Shown here piece after piece: positions 24,343 to 31,208 of a stretch of DNA of 34,741 nucleotides (position 1 is the stretch's first letter; every line of letters begins with the position of its first letter). The stretch lies in NCBI GenBank assembly GCA_002351925.1, contig DEHM01000017.1:45959-80699 (forward strand), given 5' to 3'. Made by a program: the position numbers and the translations under genes. The DNA comes from Bacteroidales bacterium UBA2800 (GTDB lineage Bacteria > Bacteroidota > Bacteroidia > Bacteroidales > Paludibacteraceae). Under the pieces are notes generated by a model. It was not told where the DNA came from and made no database searches. It saw nothing but the letters and a program-made list of their open reading frames with translations.

Positions 24343-24417
24343 ATTGAATCATTTTGCAAAATGGCTAAATAGCCAAATGGCACATAAATGGTACATGGTA
24401 CATGACCAAATGGTAAA

Positions 24418-25419
24418 TTATTTTACTACATTGATTTTCACGCCATCAACCAGTTTATGCTGACCTACGGTCACCATCTCCACACCCGCTACAATCTCCG
24501 GTGAGATGAGCTCTACGTCTTGGTCAAAACGCTGACCCAGCGTAACAGGCACACGTTTGGCGTAGCCGCCTTCATTGATGAAGACAAAGCGGTCGTTAGC
24601 CCCCACGAGCTTCTCCACCGACTGATAAGGAGCCACGATAGCGTTCGCTTTGCCTAAACCGATGGTCGTCGTAACATACATACCCGGACGAAGCAGATTT
24701 TTCTCGTTAGGAATAACTACTTTCACTTGGAAAGTGTGGCTGGCTGCATCAATCGTAGGATAAACCACCTCGACGGTAGCAGGAAAAACGCGATCAGGAT
24801 AGATATCTGTCGTCAGCGTCAACTTCATTCCCTCTTTCAACAAGGGGAAATAGGTCTCCGGTATAGCTACCAACGCTTTCAACTTATCCAAACGGGTCAA
24901 CACCAAGATTGGCTGACCGCCGTATAACTCACCATCCTCGTACGTCTTCGCAGCAATCACACCGTTGAAAGGTGCCTTCACATACGTGTTCGCCTCCAAG
25001 AAATCCAACTGCTCCTTGGTCGAATTATACTGCGTAGTCAGTTGGTCAAACTGCTGTTGGGTAGCGGAACCTGTCTTGAGCAACTGCTCCACACGGTTCT
25101 TCTCAACGCCCAAGTTGGCGAAACTGATTTTCGTGGTCTTGTACTGAGTCTGATCCATGCGTACCAAGTCCTGACCTTTCGTCACATGGTCGCCCACTTC
25201 GCAATAAATATGCTCAATCTTTCCTGTCAAGGAAGGAGCCACATTCTGGGTCACATAACCTTGCAAATTAGTGGACACGGAAATGACGCGCTCTATCTCA
25301 CGCGGCTGGAGAACCACCGTGCGGACTTGCTCTACGCGTTCCTCCTCTGTCTCTACTGCTTTCTTCCCGCAGCTCATCAACGCCAGTACGGTAAGAGAAT
25401 AAATAAAAATCTTTTTCAT
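24418..25419 (-). CDS. RND efflux periplasmic adaptor lipoprotein (MFP/AcrA type)
   Basis: Membrane-fusion protein joining the RND pump to TolC. It starts MKKIFIYSLTVLALMSC with lipidated Cys17, then a first lipoyl half (PSLTGKIEHIYCEVGDHVTKG), an alpha hairpin (about 95-145), the second lipoyl half (APFNGVIAAKTYEDGELYGG), a beta-barrel domain (ETYFPLLKEGMKLTLTTDIYPD) and a membrane-proximal domain (LRPGMYVTTTIGLGKANAIVAPYQSV). The start is set at the ATG at 25419; a TTG four codons upstream is unnecessary. 333 residues, normal. It lies 22 bp after the TolC gene, in a spacer made of a 7-bp tandem repeat. Confidence 0.92.
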   Translation of the reverse strand: MKKIFIYSLTVLALMSCGKKAVETEEERVEQVRTVVLQPREIERVISVSTNLQGYVTQNVAPSLTGKIEHIYCEVGDHVTKGQDLVRMDQTQYKTTKISFANLGVEKNRVEQLLKTGSATQQQFDQLTTQYNSTKEQLDFLEANTYVKAPFNGVIAAKTYEDGELYGGQPILVLTRLDKLKALVAIPETYFPLLKEGMKLTLTTDIYPDRVFPATVEVVYPTIDAASHTFQVKVVIPNEKNLLRPGMYVTTTIGLGKANAIVAPYQSVEKLVGANDRFVFINEGGYAKRVPVTLGQRFDQDVELISPEIVAGVEMVTVGQHKLVDGVKINVVK

Positions 25420-25427
25420 ATATCTTT

Positions 25428-25448
25428 TCAATTTTCAATTATCAATTA
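25428..25448. repeat. 7-bp tandem repeat (TCAATTW x3) between tolC-like and adaptor genes
   Basis: TCAATT occurs at 25428, 25435 and 25442, an exact 7-bp period. The last unit overlaps the TGA stop (minus strand) of the upstream TolC-family gene. Confidence 0.75.
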
Positions 25449-26785
25449 TTCAAAAACTCCTCCAACTCAGCCTGCGCATTGACGAGCGACAACATCGCCT
25501 GCACATAAGTCGATTGCGCATTGATCAGGTCATTCGAAGCGTTGGTCAGCTCCAAGTTAGAAGCCGCGCCCCATTTGAATTTCTCGGTAGTCGAATGGAA
25601 AACACGTTGTGTCACCTCTATGTTCTCCTTCTCGTTCATATAGGTCTCGTACGCGTTGGTAAGGTTGAAGCACAACTGCCTATATTGAATAGACAGATTA
25701 TCTGTCGTCTCAGACAGCGTGTTCTTCGCCTCCTCAAGAGCGATCTTTTTCTCCACAACTCCTGCCGCACGTTTGCCGGATGACCAGAGAGGCATTTTGA
25801 CAGAGACTTGCACCACATTAGGAGGAGTCATACGCATACCTCCCTCGCCGTAATACCGTTGGTTGGTATAGTTATAAGCGAACGCTACGGTTGGTCCGTA
25901 AGCCCAACTCGCCATGTGTACATTGCGTTTGGCAAGCTCCACCTGCTTCGAGAGCAACTGATAATTGAGGTTGTTCTCCACAGCGAAATTCTGACTCAAG
26001 AGATTCAACACTCTTTCAGGCGACAACACCTGGTCTATACTCTCCGTAAGAACAAGCTCGGTCTCAACGGGCACATCCAAAAGCACCTTCAAACTATTGG
26101 TAGCCAACTCAATATTGCGTTTCTGCACATTAATAGAGTTCTTGAGCGTGTTCACACGCACATGAATCTGGTCAGCGGCCGTCTGCTCTGCTGTTCCTAC
26201 ATTTACTGCATCCTGAGTCATCCGCTCCAGGTTCTCAATGTTATTCAGACTGGAATCCAAGAGATTGGATATACTACGCAGCGCCAATACGGATACATAA
26301 CTGCTGGTAATACTGCTACGGAGCTCGCTCTCTGATTTCTCGAGTGCAATCTTCTTCATCTCAATAGCTACATTATTGAGCAGCGCACCTACGATAGCCT
26401 GACCGTTAATACCTACCGCTGCAGTCACTGTGAAAGCGCCTACATTAGGCATGCTGATATTAATATCCTGTCCCATCATACTCATTGTGGCGCTATAACC
26501 GAGATAATTGCTATACGCGTACGATGCGTCCGCACTGGGCAACATCGATGCGATGGTCTGCCATCTCTGTGCATAAGCTTCCTGAACTGCCAAAGAGGCA
26601 TTCTTCAAAGTGCGGTTACTGCTAACTGCATAATCCTGCGCCTCCTTAAGAGACAGACTAAGCAATTTCGGAGCAGCATTCTCGCCCGATTGGGACGCTC
26701 CGCGAGTAGCCGCCATCACATGGTCTTCCGCCATCACCGAGGCGCTTATCACAAGCGCCGAAAGTAAATAAAATAGTTTTCTCAT
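25442..26785 (-). CDS. TolC-family outer-membrane channel of the RND efflux operon
   Basis: Outer-membrane factor of the tripartite pump, 447 residues. Signal peptide about 1-19 (cut after SVMA), a disordered Gly/Ser stretch to about 40, then two helical-barrel repeats: SLSLKEAQDYAVSSNRTLKNASLAVQEA at the start of the first (quoted in part) and the second around 235-440, with IALEEAKNTLSETTDNLSIQYRQ. The ATG overlaps the TetR stop codon as ATGA (26782-26785), fixing the start and implying coupled translation. It is second in the operon, after the regulator and before the adaptor. Confidence 0.92.
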   Translation of the reverse strand: MRKLFYLLSALVISASVMAEDHVMAATRGASQSGENAAPKLLSLSLKEAQDYAVSSNRTLKNASLAVQEAYAQRWQTIASMLPSADASYAYSNYLGYSATMSMMGQDINISMPNVGAFTVTAAVGINGQAIVGALLNNVAIEMKKIALEKSESELRSSITSSYVSVLALRSISNLLDSSLNNIENLERMTQDAVNVGTAEQTAADQIHVRVNTLKNSINVQKRNIELATNSLKVLLDVPVETELVLTESIDQVLSPERVLNLLSQNFAVENNLNYQLLSKQVELAKRNVHMASWAYGPTVAFAYNYTNQRYYGEGGMRMTPPNVVQVSVKMPLWSSGKRAAGVVEKKIALEEAKNTLSETTDNLSIQYRQLCFNLTNAYETYMNEKENIEVTQRVFHSTTEKFKWGAASNLELTNASNDLINAQSTYVQAMLSLVNAQAELEEFLNN

Positions 26786-27390
26786 ATGTTGGATGTATAT
26801 AGTTTCAGTCCTTCCTCGCTCAGCACGCCGCGCACGAAGACATCCATGGCGGTATGGGCAAGTTGATGCATGTTGTGGTTGTGCGCCTCTATCTCCTCGA
26901 AGTCACGAATGGCGCCACTGTGAATGCGGGCAAAAAGCACCGCTGTTAATTCTATATTAAGGTTCGCGCGCACGAGCCCTTGCGCAATACCCAGCTCGAG
27001 GTATTGGATGATAAACGTCTTCTGGGTCTCAAAGCACTTCACCTGAAAATCCGCGAACTGACGCGGGTAGTATTTCTTCAAGTCATAGACCAACTGCGGC
27101 ACACGGCGCACGTCGTTCTTCTCCGCCTCTTGATGCTTGATGAATTTCTTCACCAACTGCCGGAAATCACGTAAGTCCAGCAGTTCTTGCATCTTGCCGG
27201 CAATATAAGCTATATTCGCCAGCAACATCTGCTCTATCAGTTCATCCTTCGAGGCAAAATAGACATAGAACGTCTTCTTCGACATACCCATTTCGCGGCA
27301 AATATCGTCGATGGAGACAGAGCGAATACCCAGGCGAAAGAACATCTCGCCGGCCGTCTTGATAATATGTTGTTTCTGATCTTGACTCAA
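26782..27390 (-). CDS. TetR-family transcriptional regulator of the efflux operon
   Basis: One-component repressor, 202 residues. The N-terminal helix-turn-helix is clear: IIKTAGEMFFRLGIRSVSID, then DICREMGMSKKTFYVYFASKDELIEQM. The C-terminal ligand-binding domain is helical and unrecognised. Choice of start is unusual: the frame is open to an ATG at 27429, but a near-perfect promoter (27399-27430) lies within that stretch, so that ATG would be upstream of the transcript. The TTG at 27390 gives a normal TetR N-terminus (MSQDQKQHIIKTAGE) and a leader of only a few bases. First gene of the efflux operon, ending in an ATGA overlap with the TolC-family gene, so it probably autoregulates. Confidence 0.88.
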   Translation of the reverse strand: MSQDQKQHIIKTAGEMFFRLGIRSVSIDDICREMGMSKKTFYVYFASKDELIEQMLLANIAYIAGKMQELLDLRDFRQLVKKFIKHQEAEKNDVRRVPQLVYDLKKYYPRQFADFQVKCFETQKTFIIQYLELGIAQGLVRANLNIELTAVLFARIHSGAIRDFEEIEAHNHNMHQLAHTAMDVFVRGVLSEEGLKLYTSNI

Positions 27391-27398
27391 AACGGCTG

Positions 27399-27430
27399 CA
27401 AAAGTACAACAAAAAAATAATATATGCAAA
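27399..27430 (-). promoter_or_regulatory. Promoter of the TetR-efflux operon
   Basis: On the minus strand: TTTG (27430-27427), 20 bp, TACTTTTG (27406-27399). It predicts transcription starting around 27393, almost at the TTG start codon. Confidence 0.72.
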
Positions 27431-27485
27431 TATTTTGGAAACTTTTTTCACTTTTAAAGTTTCCTTGTTAACTAAAGGTGACAAA

Positions 27486-27513
27486 AAAAAGGGAAGCCGA
27501 AACTTCCCTTTTT
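27486..27513. terminator. Bidirectional hairpin terminator
   Basis: AAAAAGGGAAG pairs perfectly with CTTCCCTTTTT around CCGAAA. It lies just past the stop of the minus-strand secreted-protein gene (27534) and upstream of the TetR promoter. Confidence 0.9.
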
Positions 27514-27533
27514 CATGTATATTCGTTATTCGA

Positions 27534-28526
27534 TTAACGAACCTGTGCGCCCGTGAGGTCGAACATCTTGCCGTCGCGTACGATAAATACCATACCGTCA
27601 ACAACAACTTTCTTAGCCTTCTCGGTCAGAACAACGTTCTCGATACCTTCCTCCGCATCAAAGTAGATTTGGATTTTTTCGATACGAGCTTGCTTCTCCA
27701 TCGCAGCAATATCCCACGATTGTGCGTTTACAGTATACTCTTCTTGCAAACCGCCGGTATAGGTCGAGTAGAACTGGAACTTGATAGTCTTGATCGCCTT
27801 ATCGGAAGACGTGATAGTGAAATGAGCACCTTGGTATACGCGGAGAGCCAAATTGTGGCCATAAGCGTTGTCTGCAGCAACAGTTACACCATTCTTGGTA
27901 GCAGAAACCTCACCACCCGGGGTTTCAAGAGTAGCAGCTTGGCCTTGACCCTCAAAATCAGCGGGCGAGAAAGTAACATCAGCATCATCAACGGGAGGTT
28001 CCGGAGCGTCTCCGTCAGAAACCACAACAGTCTTAATCTCCCAAGTAGCAGCTGCTGTAGCGGACGAGGTATAAACGAAAGCAATTTGAACAGTAGCTTC
28101 ACCTGCATAATTAGACATGTCAGCTGTGGCATCAATGAAACTCCAGCTGCTACCATCAGGCCATGCTGAGATCGTTAAATCAGACCACACCTCACCGTCT
28201 GTACTTGCCTTAACGGAGAGTTGACTCAGATCGCCATACCTGCGAGCGTGGGAGAATGCCAACGTGGCTGCTTCAACTGCACTCATGTCGATTACCGGAG
28301 AAACCAACCATGACTCAGATTCGTGGTTCGCACTCTCAAAATAAGCAGTTGCCTTCATGCCATAATTGCCTGCCGCTGCCCATACAAATTCAGAACCTTC
28401 CGGAAGAGTCACGTTGTCAATCGTCCAGTCGCCTTGACCTTGGGTGAAGTCGGTGTTCAGCAAATCAGTTGCCATCATGCTACCTGCAAAGAGGACAGCA
28501 GCAACAAAAGAGAAAAATTTCTTCAT
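27534..28526 (-). CDS. Secreted beta-rich protein of unknown function
   Basis: A 330-residue exported protein from the ATG at 28526 (MKKFFSFVAAVLFAGSMMA signal peptide). The open frame upstream contains the predicted promoter and is not coding. Two beta-sandwich-like parts are visible: about 20-165 (WLVSPVIDMSAVEAATLAFSH is typical of choice-of-anchor or carbohydrate-binding-like folds) and about 180-300, joined by a Pro/Asp linker (DGDAPEPPVDDADV). The C-terminal VVVDGMVFIVRDGKMFDLTGAQVR resembles the short C-terminal end of many secreted Bacteroidales proteins and may be a sorting motif. It is a single-gene unit with its own promoter and terminator, divergent from the NtrC-like activator. 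No catalytic motif seen. Confidence 0.8.
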   Translation of the reverse strand: MKKFFSFVAAVLFAGSMMATDLLNTDFTQGQGDWTIDNVTLPEGSEFVWAAAGNYGMKATAYFESANHESESWLVSPVIDMSAVEAATLAFSHARRYGDLSQLSVKASTDGEVWSDLTISAWPDGSSWSFIDATADMSNYAGEATVQIAFVYTSSATAAATWEIKTVVVSDGDAPEPPVDDADVTFSPADFEGQGQAATLETPGGEVSATKNGVTVAADNAYGHNLALRVYQGAHFTITSSDKAIKTIKFQFYSTYTGGLQEEYTVNAQSWDIAAMEKQARIEKIQIYFDAEEGIENVVLTEKAKKVVVDGMVFIVRDGKMFDLTGAQVR

Positions 28527-28604
28527 GATAAAAATGAATTTAGTTGTTAAATAAAAAAATTTGGTTATATAATGTTGTAAAACATAGTTTACAATTCTAC
28601 GCTG

Positions 28605-28636
28605 CAAAGGTAATACATTTTTTTGATATGACCAAA
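28605..28636 (-). promoter_or_regulatory. Promoter of the secreted beta-rich protein gene
   Basis: On the minus strand: TTTG (28636-28633), 20 bp, TACCTTTG (28612-28605). It gives a leader of about 75 nt before the ATG at 28526. Confidence 0.78.
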
Positions 28637-28647
28637 TAATTTTGCTT

Positions 28648-28670
28648 TTTTTTGCAAAAAAGCGCTTTTT
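28648..28670. promoter_or_regulatory. Overlapping palindromes between divergent promoters (operator candidate)
   Basis: Two perfect 14-bp palindromes, TTTTTTGCAAAAAA (28648-28661) and AAAAAGCGCTTTTT (28657-28670), sit exactly between the -33 boxes of the divergent promoters. Confidence 0.5.
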
Positions 28671-28702
28671 CTTGCATATTTCAAAAAAAAGCTGTAATTT
28701 TG
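28671..28702 (+). promoter_or_regulatory. Promoter of the NtrC-like activator gene
   Basis: CTTG (28671-28674), 20 bp with an A8 tract, TAATTTTG (28695-28702). Predicted leader about 20 nt. Confidence 0.75.
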
Positions 28703-28726
28703 TCCCGTTTTTGAACATTAGTACGC

Positions 28727-29914
28727 ATGGCTAAACTACTTATCATAGACGACGAGCGCGGAATACGCAACACGCTCCGCGAGATTCTCGGTGACGAAGG
28801 CCACGAAGTGGATGTGGCTGAGAATGGTCAACAGGGACTGGAGATGGCGCAGGCAAAGGCCTACGACCTGATCTATTCTGACATCAAGATGCCCGAGATG
28901 GACGGGTTGGAAGTGCTTAAAGCACTTAAAGAGCCTACCCCATCCCTCCCTGAAGGGAAGGAGACTGAATCTTCAGAGACTCCTGTGGTCATGATTACCG
29001 GGCATGGGGATGTGGAGACAGCCGTGCAGGCCCTCAAACTCGGGGCATACGACTTCTTGCTTAAGCCGCTGGACCTCAACCGTATCCTCATCACAACCAA
29101 GAACGCCCTCGAGAGCAAGAGCCTGAAGCAGGAGACCAAACAACTGCGCAAGAAAATCAACGCCAGTGGTCCGCAGATGGTGGGACAGTCGGCCGCCATC
29201 CAGCGCGTACGCGACATAATAGACAAGGTCGCGCCGACAGAGGCACGCGTGCTCATCACCGGACCTAACGGTACGGGAAAAGAAGTCGTAGCACATCTGA
29301 TTCACGAGAACTCCGCCCGCGCGAATGGGCCGCTGGTGGAGGTCAACTGTGCGGCCATCCCGAGCGAACTCATCGAAAGCGAACTCTTCGGACATATGAA
29401 AGGCTCGTTCACCGGCGCCGTGAAGGATCGTGCCGGTAAGTTCGAGCAAGCCGATGGAGGCACCCTCTTCCTCGACGAGATAGGCGACATGTCGCTTGCC
29501 GCGCAGACCAAAGTGCTGCGGGCACTTCAGGAGAGTGAGATCACGCGCGTGGGCTCCGACAAAGTTATCAAAGTTAACGTGCGCGTACTGGCGGCTACCA
29601 ACAAAAACCTCCAGAAAGAGATAGAGGCCGGCAATTTCCGTGAGGACTTGTTCCATCGTCTAAACGTCATACCTATCGCCGTCCCGGCGCTCAACGAGCG
29701 ACTGGAAGACATCCCGCTGCTCGTGGAGTTCTTCGCCGAGCAGATCTGCGGAGAGCAAGGTATCGCGAAGAAGACCTTCGACGACGCGGCTATCAAGGCG
29801 CTGCAGTCCAAAGACTGGACCGGCAATATCCGCCAACTACGCAACGTAGTGGAGCGACTCATCATCCTCGCAGGCAACAAAATCACCGCCGAAGATGTGG
29901 AGATGTATGCATAG
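28727..29914 (+). CDS. NtrC-like sigma-54 activator response regulator without HTH domain
   Basis: Response regulator of 395 residues. Receiver domain (about 1-125) with acidic pocket Asp8/Asp9, phosphorylatable Asp52 (DLIYSDIKMPEMDG) and Lys113. AAA+ sigma-54-interaction domain (about 150-380) with Walker A GPNGTGKE (179-186), the sigma-54-contacting loop as GSFTGA (226-231, normally GAFTGA), Walker B TLFLDEIGD (246-254) and the arginine-rich lid NIRQLRNVVERL. It stops at ITAEDVEMYA, right after the lid, so the usual C-terminal Fis-type DNA-binding domain is absent. From memory, related Bacteroidota regulators also end here, so this is not obviously a truncation. An 11-residue repeat peptide (EPTPSLPEGKE, 69-79) sits between helix 3 and strand 4 of the receiver. 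Possible partner of the NtrY-like kinase at 10600. Confidence 0.88.
   Translation: MAKLLIIDDERGIRNTLREILGDEGHEVDVAENGQQGLEMAQAKAYDLIYSDIKMPEMDGLEVLKALKEPTPSLPEGKETESSETPVVMITGHGDVETAVQALKLGAYDFLLKPLDLNRILITTKNALESKSLKQETKQLRKKINASGPQMVGQSAAIQRVRDIIDKVAPTEARVLITGPNGTGKEVVAHLIHENSARANGPLVEVNCAAIPSELIESELFGHMKGSFTGAVKDRAGKFEQADGGTLFLDEIGDMSLAAQTKVLRALQESEITRVGSDKVIKVNVRVLAATNKNLQKEIEAGNFREDLFHRLNVIPIAVPALNERLEDIPLLVEFFAEQICGEQGIAKKTFDDAAIKALQSKDWTGNIRQLRNVVERLIILAGNKITAEDVEMYA
28931..28963 (+). repeat. KPTPAPSLKGGE-family element, copy b (in frame, NtrC-like receiver domain)
   Basis: GAGCCTACCCC, then CCCTCCC-TGAA-GGGAAGG (one C-A mismatch in a 7-bp stem), ending GAG. 33 nt, reads EPTPSLPEGKE. 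It lies between LKALK and TPVVMITGHGD of the receiver domain, a surface loop. Confidence 0.85.
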
Positions 29915-29950
29915 AAGCCTAACCCCGCCCCTTCCCTGAAAGGAAGGGAG
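29915..29950 (+). repeat. KPTPAPSLKGGE-family element, copy c (whole ntrC-recF spacer, supplies RBS)
   Basis: Begins at the base after the TAG of the activator gene and ends five bases before the recF ATG. Stem CCCTTCC (29929-29935), loop CTGAAA, GGAAGGG (29942-29948). Compared with copies a, d and f, one C-G pair has become T-A on both arms. The 3' arm gives GGGAGG, a Shine-Dalgarno 4 nt before the recF ATG. Confidence 0.85.
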
Positions 29951-29955
29951 GATTT

Positions 29956-31176
29956 ATGATATTAGAGAGCCTGAACATATTAAACTATCGCAATATCCGC
30001 GAGGCGAGTTTGGAGTTTGCACCCAAGCTCAACTGTTTCGTGGGACTCAACGGACAAGGAAAGACCAATGTGCTGGACGCCATCTACCTGCTGAGTTTCG
30101 CCAAGTCGGCGTTCACCTCGCAGGACTCGCTCAACATCACCCACGGCGAAGAAATGGCGATGGTACAAGGAGAATACAAGCCTACCCCCGCCCCCTCCCT
30201 AAAAGGAGGGGAGGAAAATTCCGTAGTCATCTCTTGTGGACTGCGCAGAGGAGTTAAGAAGCAGTTCCGCCGCGATAAGAAAGACTATCCGCGGTTGATT
30301 GATCATATCGGATTGATTCCGCTGGTGATGATCAGCCCGAGTGACCAGCAGTTGATTGATGAGGGCTCAGATGAGCGGCGCCGGTTTATGGATGTGGTCA
30401 TCAGCCAACTCGACCGCAAATACCTGGATTGCCTGACCACCTACAACGCCTTGCTCAAGCAACGTAATGCGCTCTTGAAACAACTTGCGGAGAAGCCTAC
30501 CCCCGACAATGTTCTACGGACAGCCGCAGGCAGTCCGCTCGAGCAGAGCTCTTCACCCGTAAAAGGAGGGGAGATTGCGGAGGATCTATTGGAGGTATTG
30601 GAATGGCAGATGGTGGAACCGGCGGAGTATATCTTCGCGAAGCGGACTGAATTCTTTGAGAAGTTTGAACCCTATTTTGCGAAGGTGTATAGCCGTATTA
30701 CGGAAGGCGAAGTGCCACGGCTGAAGTATATCAGCCAACTCCAAGACCGCGACCTACGCGAAGCGTACGTCCGTACTCGCCAGCGCGACCTCATCCTCGG
30801 TTGGACCTCGCAGGGCATCCACAAAGATGAGCTGGAGATGCGGCTGGGCGACTACCCGCTCAAGCAGGTCGGCTCACAAGGCCAGCAACGCACGTTTGTG
30901 CTGGCGATGAAGTTGGCACAGAGTTTGTACTTAGGGAATAAGCCTACCCCCGCCCCCTCCCTGAAAGGAGGGGAGAGTTCAAAGCCCATCCTTTTGCTTG
31001 ATGATATCTTCGACCGGTTGGACAGCGAACGCGTAGAACGAATCGTCGAGATCGTGCAGGGCGAGGAGTTCGGACAGATCTTCATCACCGACACCGACCG
31101 CCAGCACCTCACGGACATCCTTCGCCCCAACGAGAATGCGAAGATATTCCATGTAGAGAATGGAAGGATTAACTAG
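29956..31176 (+). CDS. recF: RecF DNA replication/repair protein carrying three in-frame repeat insertions
   Basis: SMC-like ATPase that loads RecA at gaps with RecO and RecR. Walker A GLNGQGKT (30-37), the RecF landmarks KKQFRRDKKDY and HIGLIPLVMISPSDQQLI, the signature GSQGQQRTFVLAMKLAQ (about 305-322) and Walker B ILLLDDIFDRLD (about 344-355) are all intact. At 406 residues it is longer than the usual 360-370. Three repeat peptides explain the excess: KPTPAPSLKGGE at 75-86, a 27-residue interrupted copy at 180-206 (KPTPDN... to ...SPVKGGE), and KPTPAPSLKGGE at 329-340; removing these 51 residues leaves 355. All three fall between conserved blocks, so the protein is probably functional. It starts 41 bp after the activator gene. 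Confidence 0.93.
   Translation: MILESLNILNYRNIREASLEFAPKLNCFVGLNGQGKTNVLDAIYLLSFAKSAFTSQDSLNITHGEEMAMVQGEYKPTPAPSLKGGEENSVVISCGLRRGVKKQFRRDKKDYPRLIDHIGLIPLVMISPSDQQLIDEGSDERRRFMDVVISQLDRKYLDCLTTYNALLKQRNALLKQLAEKPTPDNVLRTAAGSPLEQSSSPVKGGEIAEDLLEVLEWQMVEPAEYIFAKRTEFFEKFEPYFAKVYSRITEGEVPRLKYISQLQDRDLREAYVRTRQRDLILGWTSQGIHKDELEMRLGDYPLKQVGSQGQQRTFVLAMKLAQSLYLGNKPTPAPSLKGGESSKPILLLDDIFDRLDSERVERIVEIVQGEEFGQIFITDTDRQHLTDILRPNENAKIFHVENGRIN
30178..30213 (+). repeat. KPTPAPSLKGGE element, copy d (in frame, recF residues 75-86)
   Basis: 36 nt; stem CCCCTCC (30192-30198), loop CTAAAA, GGAGGGG (30205-30211). Sits between MVQGEY and the strand NSVVISCGLRRG. Confidence 0.9.
30493..30573 (+). repeat. KPTPAPSLKGGE element, copy e (in frame, interrupted; recF residues 180-206)
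   Basis: 81 nt. The left end AAGCCTACCCCC and right end TAAAAGGAGGGGAG are those of the family, but the middle is replaced by about 45 nt that contain their own small hairpins, CGGAC/GTCCG and GAGC-AGA-GCTC. The frame is kept. Confidence 0.8.
30940..30975 (+). repeat. KPTPAPSLKGGE element, copy f (in frame, recF residues 329-340)
   Basis: 36 nt; stem CCCCTCC (30954-30960), loop CTGAAA, GGAGGGG (30967-30973). Sits just before the Walker B strand KPILLLDDIFDRLD. Confidence 0.9.
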
Positions 31177-31208
31177 AAGCCTAGAAATCTAGATGTCTAG
31201 AAAACTAG
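31173..31208 (+). repeat. CTAG octamer array across the recF-GHL10 junction
   Basis: CTAG at 31173, 31181, 31189, 31197 and 31205: five copies at an exact 8-bp period (CTAGnnnn). The array covers the recF TAG stop, the 16-bp spacer and the ATG plus first codons of the next gene. Confidence 0.9.

Noticed and set aside
28527..28718. N-terminal 64-codon extension of the secreted protein (minus strand)
   Set aside because: It spans the predicted promoter and the AT-rich divergent control region; a canonical signal peptide starts at 28526.
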